Positions 52,347 through 61,659 of a stretch of 64,000 nucleotides of DNA are shown piece by piece. Position 1 is the stretch's first letter, and the number at the start of each line of letters is the position of its first letter. Under the pieces are notes generated by a model that saw only the letters and a list, made by a program, of their open reading frames with translations, made no database searches and was not told the origin of the DNA. The stretch is from an uncultured Thiohalocapsa sp. (GTDB lineage: Bacteria; Pseudomonadota; Gammaproteobacteria; Chromatiales; Chromatiaceae): positions 62,001 to 126,000 of the forward strand of contig NZ_CAJXYK010000012.1 in NCBI RefSeq assembly GCF_913063425.1. Reading direction: 5' to 3'. A program made the translations under genes and the position numbers.

Positions 52347-53549
52347 CTAGGCCAGCACGTCGGCGACGTGGAAGCCCGCGTAGGTGTGCACCCGATCCAG
52401 CGGCTGCAGGGACGCCGCCAGCTCTGGATGGAACTGCAGGCGGTCGCTGAGGCGGCTGCGCTCCGAGCCGATCTCCAGGCTCTCAAGGTAGGCGGGTGCC
52501 GCATGGGCGCTGCGGAAGATGATGCGCGCATCGTCCCGGGCGCGCTTCAGGATCAAGGCCCACTCCTCCGCCAGGGCATCCGGGTGGTAGGAGCTCATCC
52601 AGTCCATGTGGTCCAGCAGGACATACTTGGAGTAACGCCGGTCGCTTTCGGTGAGCAGCTCCGCGACCGTCGCCGTGTGCAGCGAGATGCGATCCACCAG
52701 CCCGTCCTTCAGGGCCGTGAAATTGTCGGGCTTGAGGTATTCGGGGCAGCAGTGCTCGCTGTAGCTGCCGCGCAGGTAGACCATCCAGAAATAGTTGGTC
52801 CAGACCGGCAGCTGGCGGAACACGTACTCGATGGACTCCCGCACGAAGCCCGCCACGCCGCGCTCGTGCTGCTGCTGCACCTCCTTGCGCTGGGGGTGCG
52901 GCACGCCGAGCATGCTCATGGTGAGCTGGCGCGACAGGGTCCAGTTGACGCCCGGTGTCCAGAACAGTGGGCGGACCTCGTCGTCGTAGATGCGGCGCTG
53001 GTCGTCCAGGGAGCGGGTCTCGAACAGGTCGCGGATGCTGCCGGCGAGCCGCGGGCGGAAGCGCAGGTAGGCGTGGAAGGTCTTGGCGACGATGCCCGAG
53101 AGGCCATGAAAATAGAAGCTGCCGCGGGGGTTGCCGAACCAGCGCACGCGCTTGTCCCAGAAGCCCTGCGCGAAGGGCGTCAGCTGCGCTCGCAGCTCGG
53201 CGCGGTAGAGCTGCTCGAAGCGTGGGTGATAGCCGCGGCCGAAGGCGGCGAAGAAGTCTTCGAACTCAAGCCGGCGGATGCCGGCGAGCTTGAGCTCCAA
53301 AAGCGCGTTCTGGCGTGGATTGGCGTCCACGGCGTGGACCTGCTCCGGGCCCAGCAGGACGTAGTCCAGCACGTTGCAGCCGGCGCTGGTGATGACCAGC
53401 ATGCGGTCCCCGGCGCCGATGTTGAGCACCTGGCGGTCCACTGCCGGGTCTTCCCAACAGGTGTTGTAAACGAGTGCCCGGGAGTAGATGGCGTCGAAGA
53501 CCTTTTGGTCGAACTTGTCTGCCAAAGTGGCCTTGGTCTTCGGTGCCAT
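52347..53549 (-). CDS. btaA: Diacylglycerol 3-amino-3-carboxypropyl transferase BtaA
   Basis: Transfers the aminocarboxypropyl group of SAM to diacylglycerol, the first step of DGTS betaine lipid. The 400-residue product belongs to DUF3419. The opening KFDQKVFDAIYSRALVYNT is followed by CWEDPAVDRQVL, NIGAGDRMLVITSAGCNVLD and VHAVDANPRQNALLELK, then WTLSRQLTMSMLGVPHPQR and LLDHMDWMSSYHPDALAEEW. It is the first gene of a leftward group btaA-btaB, then egtB-egtD. Confidence 0.94.
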   Translation of the reverse strand: MAPKTKATLADKFDQKVFDAIYSRALVYNTCWEDPAVDRQVLNIGAGDRMLVITSAGCNVLDYVLLGPEQVHAVDANPRQNALLELKLAGIRRLEFEDFFAAFGRGYHPRFEQLYRAELRAQLTPFAQGFWDKRVRWFGNPRGSFYFHGLSGIVAKTFHAYLRFRPRLAGSIRDLFETRSLDDQRRIYDDEVRPLFWTPGVNWTLSRQLTMSMLGVPHPQRKEVQQQHERGVAGFVRESIEYVFRQLPVWTNYFWMVYLRGSYSEHCCPEYLKPDNFTALKDGLVDRISLHTATVAELLTESDRRYSKYVLLDHMDWMSSYHPDALAEEWALILKRARDDARIIFRSAHAAPAYLESLEIGSERSRLSDRLQFHPELAASLQPLDRVHTYAGFHVADVLA

Positions 53550-53672
53550 GCCCTATGCGTCTCTCGAGGTCAGGTGAAACCGCATCAGATTACAGCACGA
53601 AGATGACAGTCTGATGGCGTCATGCTGTCGCAATTGTGTCACACTCCGCCGCGTCGGGCGATGCCGGATCGA

Positions 53673-55145
53673 TCAGTCGGCGGGCGCCCGGCCGTACTGG
53701 CGCACCAGCCGGGTGAGGCGCGCCGGCAGCTCCGGCGTCACCTGCTCCCAGGTAAAGCGCCAGCGCCAGTTGCCGTCCGCGGTGCCGGGCGTGTTCATGC
53801 GGTGCTCGCTGTCCAGCCCCAGCACGTCCTGCATGGGCAGGATGGCCAGATTCGCGCGGGAGCCCAGCGCCGTGCGGATCAGCGGCCAGGGCATGGGCTC
53901 GCCGGGCAGGCCCAGGTAATCGTCCACGGCGTGGCACGCCTCCTCCGGCAGGGATTCGTACCAGCCGAGGGTGGTGTCGTTGTCATGTGTGCCGGTGTAG
54001 ACCACAGCATCGCGGCTGTGCCGGAACGGCAGGTACGGATTGTCCGGACCGCTGTCGAAGGCGAACTGCAGGATTTTCATGCCGGGCATGCGGTACTTTT
54101 TGCGCAGGGCCGTCACCGCATCGGTGATGACGCCCAGGTCCTCCGCCACCAGCGGCAGGCGGCCGAATTCCTGCTCCAGGCGCGCAAACAGCGCATCGCC
54201 CCCCGCCGGCACCCAGCGCCCGTTCATGGCCGTCTCGGCCTCCCCCGGCACCTCCCAGAACGACTCGAAGCCGCGGAAGTGGTCGATACGCACCACATCG
54301 AACAGCTTGAGCTGGGTCTGCATGCGGTCGATCCAGAACTTGTAGTCGCTCGCCGCCAGCCGGTCCCAGCGGTACAGGGGATTACCCCAACGCTGGCCGG
54401 TCTCGGAGAAATAGTCCGGCGGCACGCCGGCGACATTGCGCGTCTCGCCGGTGTCGGTGAGATCGAAGTCGCCGGGCCGGGCCCAGACCTCGGCACTGTC
54501 GTGGGCGACGAAGATGGGCATGTCCCCGAACAGCAGCACGCCGCGCTCACGGGCATGCTCGTGCAGGTCCTGCCACTGGCGGAAGAAGACGAACTGCTCC
54601 CAGATAAGGTAATCCAGCTCAGCGGCGAGGCGCTTGCGTGCCTGGCCCAGCGCCCGGGACTCACGGCCGCGCAGGCCCTTGGGCCACTGCCACCATGGCG
54701 CCCTGCGCTCGTCGTGGATGGCCTGGTAGAGCGCGTAGTCATCGAGCCAGCAGCCCTGCTCGGCGTGGAAGGCATCCAGCTCACGGCGCGCCGCGTCGTC
54801 GGCGCGCGCCTGGAAGCCTGCATGCGCCCGGCGCAGCGCCCGCACTTTTGCCGCGGCGTCATAGGGTGCGGGCGGCGCGGCGTCGAGCCAGCCAGCCTGC
54901 ACCAGCGGATCGAGCCCGATCAGCTGCGCCCAGCCCGCGTGCGCAGAGCTGGTCTGGTAGGGCGAGAGACTCCCCTGCGGCGGCCCCACCGGCAGCATTT
55001 GCCAGAGCGTGAAGCCGCAGTCGGCGGCGAAGTTGACGAAGTTGTGCGCCTCCCAGCCGAGGTCGCCGCAGGCACCGGCGCCGGGCAGTGACGTGAGATG
55101 CAGCAGCAGCCCGGCGCGGCGCCGGTCGAGCAGATCGGGGGACAT
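53673..55145 (-). CDS. malQ: 4-alpha-glucanotransferase (amylomaltase)
   Basis: Moves alpha-1,4-glucan segments between maltodextrins or glycogen-derived chains. The 490-residue GH77 enzyme has the usual blocks: RRAGLLLHLTSLPG, GPPQGSLSPYQTSSAHAG, GDMPIFVAHDSAEVWA, the nucleophile Asp in VRIDHFRGFESFW, the acid Glu in LVAEDLGVITDAV, and YTGTHDNDTTLGWY. It stands alone. The 5' region (479 bases) has no maltose-type regulator gene. A glycogen role is likely. Confidence 0.97.
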   Translation of the reverse strand: MSPDLLDRRRAGLLLHLTSLPGAGACGDLGWEAHNFVNFAADCGFTLWQMLPVGPPQGSLSPYQTSSAHAGWAQLIGLDPLVQAGWLDAAPPAPYDAAAKVRALRRAHAGFQARADDAARRELDAFHAEQGCWLDDYALYQAIHDERRAPWWQWPKGLRGRESRALGQARKRLAAELDYLIWEQFVFFRQWQDLHEHARERGVLLFGDMPIFVAHDSAEVWARPGDFDLTDTGETRNVAGVPPDYFSETGQRWGNPLYRWDRLAASDYKFWIDRMQTQLKLFDVVRIDHFRGFESFWEVPGEAETAMNGRWVPAGGDALFARLEQEFGRLPLVAEDLGVITDAVTALRKKYRMPGMKILQFAFDSGPDNPYLPFRHSRDAVVYTGTHDNDTTLGWYESLPEEACHAVDDYLGLPGEPMPWPLIRTALGSRANLAILPMQDVLGLDSEHRMNTPGTADGNWRWRFTWEQVTPELPARLTRLVRQYGRAPAD

Positions 55146-55624
55146 AACGGCTCCCTGGACTAGCGAAGCGACGATGTTAGCGGATCAGGCAGGCCGAGCG
55201 CAGACGACATCGCCCTCACCCGCGCCCGGCTGTTCCGGGACCGCGCCGCACTGGCGCCGACGCGACGGCTGATCGAGCAGTGTGGGTATGGGCGGCGGCT
55301 ACCGGCGCTTGAAGACACCGCGGCGGCTGCTGCGGGGTGGTGAGAGGGGTTGGTGGCTGGTGGCTTTTCGGTCACGCGCTGAGCGTCCCGCGCCCCAACT
55401 GGTGACGCTGCCCGGTCCGCTTCGGCGGCGCGGGTGGGGCGCTGACTGAGTAGGGAAGGCACCAAGCAGGACCTGGACGTTGCGGCGTAGGGGGATCAGC
55501 GGAGCGCAGCCACCGCAGTCAGAACGGCGGATGCGCTTCACTGATACGGCCTACTTGCCGGCCCGCAGGTTGAGGCCGCCTGGCGGTGGCTGTCGCCGAC
55601 TTCAAGGCGGCGCCCCCGGTGTGG
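55146..55624. other. malQ to cowN intergenic region
   Basis: The 479 bases have only shadow frames and no supportable gene. No terminator with a T-run or promoter could be assigned. Confidence 0.5.
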
Positions 55625-55921
55625 TCAGCAGCACTCGTGCTCCAGGGTCTCCAGCAGGTCCAGCAGGTCCTCGCGCTCGGCGCGAAGCAGCATGTCGCGG
55701 ACGGGGTTGAGGTTGGAATGAATGTGGTAGAGCGCGTCGTGGGCCGGGCCGCGGTCGCCGTCGAGCTTGGCGCGGAAGTAGATCCAGAAGGGGTCGGCGT
55801 CGGTGCCGGTGTCCAGCGCCTCGCGCATGGCGGCGGCGAAGCGCTCGGCCTTGCCGTCGCAGTCGAGGCCGATGAAGCTGATGTAGCGGTCGAGCCCGGC
55901 GGGCTGAGGGGATTGGGTCAT
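55625..55921 (-). CDS. cowN: N2-fixation sustaining protein CowN
   Basis: The 98-residue product matches CowN, which lets nitrogenase keep working in the presence of carbon monoxide. Typical CowN features are DRYISFIGLDCDGKAERF, then a segment with PFWIYFRAKLDG, the helix LYHIHSNLNPVRDML and the C-terminal LETLEHECC, ending in two Cys. I use the start MTQSPQPAGLDRY at 55921. No nif genes are in the window, so the organism is probably a diazotroph with its nif cluster elsewhere. A sigma-54-like site lies about 200 bases upstream. Confidence 0.92.
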   Translation of the reverse strand: MTQSPQPAGLDRYISFIGLDCDGKAERFAAAMREALDTGTDADPFWIYFRAKLDGDRGPAHDALYHIHSNLNPVRDMLLRAEREDLLDLLETLEHECC

Positions 55922-56116
55922 GGGAGCCTTCGGTTGGGTCGTCTCGGGGTACACGGCGCCCAGTGCAGCGGTGCTTGAGCGGCATGAAGCCGACAAACAC
56001 GCGGACACTGCGTGGGAAAGCCTGCATGCCTATGGGTCGGGCTGCCGCAGGCGCCATGCAGATCAGTGACATGAGGCCAGGGTCTTGTTGGGCGATGGTC
56101 CCTGCCGGGGGAATTA

Positions 56117-56132
56117 AGCAGGTTCCCTGCCA
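56117..56132 (-). promoter_or_regulatory. Sigma-54-like promoter upstream of cowN
   Basis: The minus strand reads TGGCAGGGAACCTGCT. Ten of 12 fixed positions match TGGCACG-N4-TTGCW, and the GG and GC elements are correctly spaced. The expected transcript start is near 56107, giving a 5' leader of about 185 bases. I found no TGT-N10-ACA NifA site within the 70 or so bases further upstream. Confidence 0.45.
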
Positions 56133-56200
56133 AACCCGCACCGGGGGCCGACTGAAGTTGGCGTACCCCGGGGCGGGCTCGCTGTCTCAGCAGTGGTGCG

Positions 56201-57157
56201 TCAGCGCCCGAGCCAGTCCTCGTCGGCGCTGGGGTAGAGGGTACGCACACTGAACACGGGGTCGGCATGCGGGTCGATGCTGACCCGGACCCCGGCCACC
56301 AGCGGCGAGCCCGGGACTTCCAGGCGCTGCACCCGGCCGATGGGTGAACTGCCGGCAGCGTCCAGGACGGGGCGGTCGAACCTGTAGCTGTGGGTGTCGC
56401 CGTGGATCAGCAGCACCGGGCCATCGAAGCCGGCCAGCAAACGCCGGAGGTTCTGTTTGAGGGCGACAAAGCCGCGCTTGCCGGGTTGCTCGAACAGCGG
56501 GTTGGCGTGGAAGATCACCACCACTGCACGCACGCCGGCGCCCTGCCCCGCCTCCAGCGCCTGTTCCAGCAAGGCGCGGTTCGCGTCCGTGCGCGCCTTG
56601 AAGGCCGCGTGGCCCGCCGGGTCGCGCGGACTCCAGGCGTTGTTGCTGCCCACCACGTGCATGACCACGAAGAGCACGTGGTCGCGGATGAGCCAGGCGT
56701 TCTCGGGGAAGTCGGGCTGCGGGACCCGGAGCCCGAGGGCGGCGTTGTGCAGCACCGCAGGGTCGCCGAACATCATGCGGCGCAGGCTCGCGAGGCGCGC
56801 CAGCGGGTCGCGCCCGCCGGCACGGCCGCGGTGGCAGTCCGTCCACTCGTTGTCGCCGGGTGTGTAGATCACCGGCACCGGCAGCGCCCGAAACAGCTTG
56901 GCGACGGCTCGGTTGCGGGCGTCCGTGCAGGGCTGGCTGCCGCCCTTGATGTCGCCCACGTGGACGATGAAGGCCGGCTCCTCGGCGGCGGCCTGCGCGA
57001 GCAGGCGCTCCAGCAGCACGGCCTCGCCGTCCGAGTAGGGCAGGTCACCGACGGCGAAGAAGCGCAGCGGTTCACCGGCCGCCGGCAGCGTGGCGGTGAG
57101 CAGCACCAGGCCGCAGACGGCGACGGAGAGTTGGCGCGGCAGCGGGATCATGGCCAT
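56201..57157 (-). CDS. Secreted metallophosphoesterase-like protein
   Basis: The product has about 318 residues. A signal peptide (LSVAVCGLVLLTATLPAAG) is followed by a calcineurin-like fold. Likely metal-binding motifs are FFAVGDLPYSDGEAV, IVHVGDIKGGSQPC, VIYTPGDNEWTDC, VVVIFHANPLFEQPG and LLIHGDTHSYRFDRPV. It is probably periplasmic with an unknown phosphoester substrate. Three starts are possible (57175, 57157, 57151), all before the same signal sequence. Neighbours give no pathway hint. Confidence 0.85.
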   Translation of the reverse strand: MAMIPLPRQLSVAVCGLVLLTATLPAAGEPLRFFAVGDLPYSDGEAVLLERLLAQAAAEEPAFIVHVGDIKGGSQPCTDARNRAVAKLFRALPVPVIYTPGDNEWTDCHRGRAGGRDPLARLASLRRMMFGDPAVLHNAALGLRVPQPDFPENAWLIRDHVLFVVMHVVGSNNAWSPRDPAGHAAFKARTDANRALLEQALEAGQGAGVRAVVVIFHANPLFEQPGKRGFVALKQNLRRLLAGFDGPVLLIHGDTHSYRFDRPVLDAAGSSPIGRVQRLEVPGSPLVAGVRVSIDPHADPVFSVRTLYPSADEDWLGR

Positions 57158-57305
57158 GGAACGACGGCAAAGCATGGGTTACGACTGGGGAGGGCCGGCA
57201 CCGGCGGGGGCTTCTGCGTGCGGGCTTGAGTGCCTGGCAGACAAGCGCCTATCGCAGTGGCCGGCTCCATGCCTTGGCGCCGATCAGCCCACCCGGCGCG
57301 GCAGC

Positions 57306-57806
57306 TCAGCGCAGATGCCCGCGACCACCCGGCTCCGCCGGCCGGATGTTGAGATGCCCCGGCCGCCGAGGCTGCCGCGGCTGCGCGGGCACCGGCACCG
57401 GCACGGCATAGGGCACCACCACGGGCGCCGCGCCATAGCCGCTGCCGGAGTAGGCGGGGTGGTTGCAGTCGCCGGTGTGCCCCCAGCCACGGGCGCGCTG
57501 CTGCACGCACTTGCTGGACCAGTACTGGCGCACCGCAGGGTCCACGCGCTCCATCACCGTCGGCCCCCGCCCGCGCACCGAGGGCGTCACCAGGCGCTCG
57601 CCCGTGCGCCCGTGCCCCGGCTGGCGCTCGGTGCTGCGCGCCATGCCGCCCGACGGATGCCGCGACGTATCCGTGCCCGAACGGCGGCGCTCGTCAGCCA
57701 CGGCGAGGGATGGCAACAGACCAAGCACAAGGACCGCGATGGCGGCGATGGCGGGTGCTGCGCGCCTTGCGCACGAGGCCGCGGTGGGATACGGCCGGGC
57801 CGTCAT
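57306..57806 (-). CDS. Small basic exported protein of unknown function
   Basis: The 166-residue product from ATG 57806 has a hydrophobic export segment (AIAAIAVLVLGLLPSLAVAD). It then has a basic, disorder-prone body rich in Arg, Gly and Pro, and two Cys (SSKCVQQRARGWGHTGDCNH). The C-terminus has PVVVPYAVPVPVPAQP. I recognise no family. Its low complexity makes it less certain as a gene, but the signal peptide and spaced cysteines support it. Confidence 0.55.
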   Translation of the reverse strand: MTARPYPTAASCARRAAPAIAAIAVLVLGLLPSLAVADERRRSGTDTSRHPSGGMARSTERQPGHGRTGERLVTPSVRGRGPTVMERVDPAVRQYWSSKCVQQRARGWGHTGDCNHPAYSGSGYGAAPVVVPYAVPVPVPAQPRQPRRPGHLNIRPAEPGGRGHLR

Positions 57807-57860
57807 GGATGCCGGAATGGGAGCTTGAACAGGCACAGGCGCAGTCATTGGGGCCAATGG

Positions 57861-58628
57861 TCAGGCGGGCGCCGGGCGCGACCCATGCCCCGCCCGCACA
57901 TCCAGGGTAATGAGCGGCGTCGGCAGGCCGTCGCGGATGACGGCCCGGTTCCAGGGGATCAGTGCGGTGTCCAGCACCTCGCGCGCACGCGCGCGGGCGT
58001 AGGGGTCCAGGTTGACTTCCACCGCGCAGCGCCAGCGGCGCAGGCCGAAGCCGTCCTCGCAGCGCGACATCAGCCGGTAGCGGGCCGGCGGCAGCAGCCC
58101 CTCGGCGATACAGGCATCCAGGGCCTGACGCAGCAGGGCCTCGGCGGCGTCGGCGCTCGCCGGGCACTCATGCCGCGAGCCCTGCCAGGCCCGCGCCTGC
58201 TCCGCCAGCGCGCGCTCCGGCTGCGCCAGCAGGCGCCGGCGGCGTTCCAGAATCCAGTCCCCGGCCACCAGGGTAAGCGCGACCGACGCGACCTCTTCGG
58301 ACGGGAACCGGCGCCCGGACAGGGCGACCACGGCAGGCGGGACATAGACACCCAGCAGGCGCATGGCGCGGCGCTGCTCGGCGGGGGTGAGCGGCCGGCG
58401 GCCGGCGGTGCCGACGCTGCGCTCCGCCATCTCGAACCAGCGCCGGGCCTCGGCCATGGCATGCGTGTCCACGACGCGGACGGCGCCGTCGCACTCCAGG
58501 ACCCAGCCGTCGGGCCAAAGGGCGACGCGATAGGCCGGGAGGGCACGCACGATGTCGGCGGCGGCTCGCCTGGCGGCGATTCGTGTGCGGATGGGCTGGC
58601 TGCGCAAGAGCAGACGACTCGGCAACAT
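57861..58628 (-). CDS. Conserved hypothetical soluble protein
   Basis: The product has 255 residues from ATG 58628 (the frame is open to 58658). It has a basic N-terminus, WPDGWVLECDGAVRVVDTHA, then helical, Arg-rich sequence, and LRRWRCAVEVNLDPYARARA near the C-terminus. No signal peptide or membrane helix is visible, and I recognise no family. The long open frame has consistent codon use. Confidence 0.55.
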   Translation of the reverse strand: MLPSRLLLRSQPIRTRIAARRAAADIVRALPAYRVALWPDGWVLECDGAVRVVDTHAMAEARRWFEMAERSVGTAGRRPLTPAEQRRAMRLLGVYVPPAVVALSGRRFPSEEVASVALTLVAGDWILERRRRLLAQPERALAEQARAWQGSRHECPASADAAEALLRQALDACIAEGLLPPARYRLMSRCEDGFGLRRWRCAVEVNLDPYARARAREVLDTALIPWNRAVIRDGLPTPLITLDVRAGHGSRPAPA

Positions 58629-58716
58629 CGGCGCGATGCCTCGGCTTGGCTGTGGCACCGACTATACCGAACAAGCGCCCGAGCACGAAGCCCGGACACC
58701 GGCGGGCAGCGCCGCC

Positions 58717-59556
58717 TCAATGCAGGCGCAGCGGCTGTTGCGCCAGCGCTTCGATGACGGGGGTCACTGCGGCGATCTGTTCCGCGTCGTCCGACACCTC
58801 CGCAAAGCGCTTAAGGTCCGTGAGCGCGGCCGGCGCATGGCCCAGCTTGTGCAGCAACGTACCGCGCTGATGCAGCGCATCCGGCAGGTCCGGCACCAGG
58901 TTGAGCATGGCGGTGAGCGCCTCCAGCAGGTTGGCGTCGTCCCCGCGCTGCGCGTAAATCCCGGCCAGGTTGCGCAGCATGCGCACCAGGGTCTCGCGGC
59001 GGCCGGCGGGTCGCAACAGCGAGGGGTAGGAGCGAACCGTGACGGCACCCTCGCCGTAGACCTCCGCAAGCCGGCGGTCCAGCTCCGCCTCCGGCAGGGG
59101 GATTCCGCCGCTGTAGACGTCCAGAACCAGCGTGCTGTTGCCGCGACCGACCCGCACCAGGAAATGCGCCGGAAAGCTGACGCCATGGGCCGGCAGCCCA
59201 AGCCGGCGCGCCACTTCGCAGTACAGCACCGACAGTGAGATGGGAATGCCGCGACGGCGGGCCAGGACTTGGTCGAGAAAGCTGTTGCGGGGGTCGTAGA
59301 AGTCGTCGCGCTCACCGGCGAAGCCGAGCTCCCCGAACAACAGCTCGTTCAACCGCTGTACCCGGTCGAGCAGGTCACCCTCTGCCGGCACCTGCGCCCG
59401 CGCCGCCGCCGCGAGCAGGTCCAGCTCACCGACACTGGCCGCCACATTCACCTGCGGCTGAAACAACCGGCTGATGGCGAGCGCCGCACGCCCAAGGTCT
59501 ATGGTGTCGTCCGGACAGCGCCCAAGGGCGGTGAAGGTCTGCTGTGCATCGTCCAT
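58717..59556 (-). CDS. SirB1-family transglutaminase-like/TPR protein
   Basis: The 279-residue product fits the SirB1 family, a transglutaminase-like domain plus short TPR region. Evidence is NELLFGELGFAGERDDFYDP, RNSFLDQVLARRRGIPISLS, the active-site-like VLYCEVARRLGLPAHGVSFP with Cys and His, and PAHFLVRVGRG. The C-terminus has LRNLAGIYAQRGDDANLLEA. The biochemical role is not established. It is often linked to RNA or methyl-transfer genes elsewhere, but not here. It is divergent from cysZ. Confidence 0.9.
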   Translation of the reverse strand: MDDAQQTFTALGRCPDDTIDLGRAALAISRLFQPQVNVAASVGELDLLAAAARAQVPAEGDLLDRVQRLNELLFGELGFAGERDDFYDPRNSFLDQVLARRRGIPISLSVLYCEVARRLGLPAHGVSFPAHFLVRVGRGNSTLVLDVYSGGIPLPEAELDRRLAEVYGEGAVTVRSYPSLLRPAGRRETLVRMLRNLAGIYAQRGDDANLLEALTAMLNLVPDLPDALHQRGTLLHKLGHAPAALTDLKRFAEVSDDAEQIAAVTPVIEALAQQPLRLH

Positions 59557-59695
59557 CGGCGACTCCGTTGTCGAGGATCAGGATGGATCGGCCGGCATCG
59601 GGGCGCTCACCCGACGGGCGCCGAGGACGACGGCACGATGGCGGTGGCCTGCTTCTATAATGTCGGCCGATCCGCCGGAAGCAAACCCCTCGACG

Positions 59696-60436
59696 ATGCC
59701 TTCGAACCCCGCATCAGGCGCACTCTATATGCTGCAAGGCATCGGCATGCTGACGCGCCCGGGGCTGAAGCGGTATGTGCTGATCCCGCTCGCCGTGAAC
59801 GTGGTCGTGTTCGGCGGCGGCATCTGGCTCGGCGCTGCCGCTTTCGAAGCCCTGATGGACCGCATGCAGGCCAGCCTGCCGGCCTGGCTCGGCTGGCTGG
59901 AATGGCTGCTGTGGCCGGTGTTCCTGCTGGCGGCGCTGGTGGTCGTGTTCTACTGCTTCACCCTGGTGGCGAATTTCCTTGCGGCGCCCTTCAACGGGCT
60001 GCTCGCGGACAAGGTCGAGCGCGTGCTGACCGGCCGGCCCGTGACCGCGGACGGTGATTGGGAGCAGCTGCTGCGCGAGCTTCCGGGCACGCTCGCGGAC
60101 GAAGCCCGGAAGATCGGGTACGCAATGCTCTGGGGCGTGCCGTTGCTGGTCCTCGCCTTCGTCCTGCCCGTGATCGGCCCGCTGCTCTGGTTCTTGTTCA
60201 GCGCCTGGTCGCTTGCGCTCGAGTATGCCGACTTTCCCATGGGCAACCACGGGCTCAAATTCCGCGACATGCGCGCCGCCCTCGCCCGTCGGCGCCTGCT
60301 GAGCCTCGGCTTCGGGGCCACCGCCACGGCCCTGACGGCGATTCCGGTGGTGAATTTCCTGGTCATGCCGGGCGGCGTCGCCGGCGCAACGCTGCTGTGG
60401 GTCCGGGAGCTCCGCGAGGCGGCGGACACAGTCTGA
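59696..60436 (+). CDS. cysZ: Sulfate transporter CysZ
   Basis: Inner-membrane sulfate uptake protein of the CysZ family, 246 residues. Evidence is GALYMLQGIGMLTRPGLKRY, VANFLAAPFNGLLADKVE and SAWSLALEYADFPMGNHGLK, then the C-terminal GGVAGATLLW, plus several membrane helices. The ATG at 59696 is chosen. The frame extends to 59474, but upstream sequence is not CysZ-like. No cys regulon genes are adjacent. Confidence 0.93.
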   Translation: MPSNPASGALYMLQGIGMLTRPGLKRYVLIPLAVNVVVFGGGIWLGAAAFEALMDRMQASLPAWLGWLEWLLWPVFLLAALVVVFYCFTLVANFLAAPFNGLLADKVERVLTGRPVTADGDWEQLLRELPGTLADEARKIGYAMLWGVPLLVLAFVLPVIGPLLWFLFSAWSLALEYADFPMGNHGLKFRDMRAALARRRLLSLGFGATATALTAIPVVNFLVMPGGVAGATLLWVRELREAADTV

Positions 60437-60651
60437 CAGTACCGCAGGCGCGACTGAGCCGAGGACACTCCACCCGCTGCGGCAGGCGGTGGGTGTCAGA
60501 GAGAGTCTGCCGCCTAATCCCGCAGGGCGGTGCTCACGCCACTTGCAAGCCGGCCTGATCGCCGCGACTTTACCTGGATCAGGCAATCTGCTAGCGGCTG
60601 GATCAGCACAAAAACGTGATAGCGTCAGCATAACACCCTCATCATACTGCT

Positions 60652-60680
60652 TTGACACCCCATCACTTTGCTGGTGGAAT
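60652..60680 (+). promoter_or_regulatory. Predicted sigma-70 promoter
   Basis: A perfect TTGACA is followed after 17 bases by TGGAAT. The expected transcript start is near 60687, about 37 bases before the GTG start of the next gene. Confidence 0.6.
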
Positions 60681-60723
60681 ACCCGATAACACTAGCCTGA
60701 CGCTTTCTTCAAGAGGTGTTGTC

Positions 60724-61296
60724 GTGAAATACACCCGTCATGTTGCGCTTACGCTGGGCGTGATTTCCGGCGCCACTGGTCTGGACGCGCCGGCGGCCCC
60801 ACCGCCCCCGACACAGTCACCGGCTCCGGCGCCCCTTGCCGTCATTTCGGCGCTTGAGGGGGCTGCCGTCGTGTCTTTGGGAAACGACATCATGCCGGCG
60901 CTCGCGGGCATGGAGCTGCGCCCATTGAACCGTGTCTTCGTGCTTGACGGCGGCAAGGCGACGATCCAGTTCAACGATCGCTGCGAGCGTGAGCTCAGCG
61001 GCGACACCGTGTTGACCATCACCGCGGAGGACATGTGCGCGGCCGCTGACGAGATCGAGCGCGGCGCGCAGTCGGTTGCCGATCCTACAGGCGCTTCGCC
61101 GCAGAGCAGCTTCGCCGCTGCGGCGGGAGCGCCGCCCAAGACCGGGCCGTTACTCTTCCCAGACTTGGGGGCAGGGGCCGGAGCAAACGCAGCGTTGGCC
61201 GTTGGCGGTACGCTTGCGGCAGGAGGTCTCGTCTGGGCCATCACCGATGATGACGATGACGACAGTCCACCGCCGCCGCCCATCAGTCCGCAGTAG
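60724..61296 (+). CDS. Exported protein with FecR-like core and Pro/Asp tail
   Basis: The 190-residue product starts at GTG 60724 after AAGAGG, with a good promoter upstream. An export-type N-terminus is followed by a Pro-rich linker (PAAPPPPTQSPAPAP). A beta-rich core follows: AVISALEGAAVVSLGNDIMP, then RVFVLDGGKATIQFNDRCER and TVLTITAEDMCAA, like FecR-type domains with a Cys pair. A hydrophobic segment (LAVGGTLAAGGLVWAI) precedes six Asp and a Pro-rich end. Function is unknown. It probably sits in the envelope, and translation of its Pro runs may need EF-P. Confidence 0.7.
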   Translation: MKYTRHVALTLGVISGATGLDAPAAPPPPTQSPAPAPLAVISALEGAAVVSLGNDIMPALAGMELRPLNRVFVLDGGKATIQFNDRCERELSGDTVLTITAEDMCAAADEIERGAQSVADPTGASPQSSFAAAAGAPPKTGPLLFPDLGAGAGANAALAVGGTLAAGGLVWAITDDDDDDSPPPPPISPQ

Positions 61297-61659
61297 GCTG
61301 GAGCGACCGCTGATGGCTGTGGGTCCGTCATGCGGTACACAAAATTGACCTCTGCCCCCTAGGTTGTGAGCAGGTCGGAAAGGGTCCTATCGATCAGCCT
61401 CGCCTCAGCGCCCGACAGGACCCGGGCGTTGGTCATGGAGCCGGGGGCAATGCGGGCTTGCGCACACCCGCACGACTTGATGGCACGACTGACTTCGACC
61501 GCGATGCCGCAGAGCAGATGCGTGCCGCGTGACAAACGAGGTCTTCCGGCCACACCACGCAAGCTTGGGACACGCGCGAGTGTCGCCCGCCCGCAGCAAG
61601 CATGCAGCCGTCGGGTGATGCCCTGCCTGAAGGAGCAGGGCTCAGCGACGGGGGCCGCC
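61297..61659. other. Intergenic region with possible gene and IS remnants
   Basis: A 67-codon minus-strand frame at 61359-61562 has protein-like sequence (SCGCAQARIAPGSMTNARVL) but looks like a 3' fragment with no proper start. At about 61341-61363 the strand reads aaaattgacctctgcccc, which resembles the ends of some insertion sequences. No transposase is present. Confidence 0.45.
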
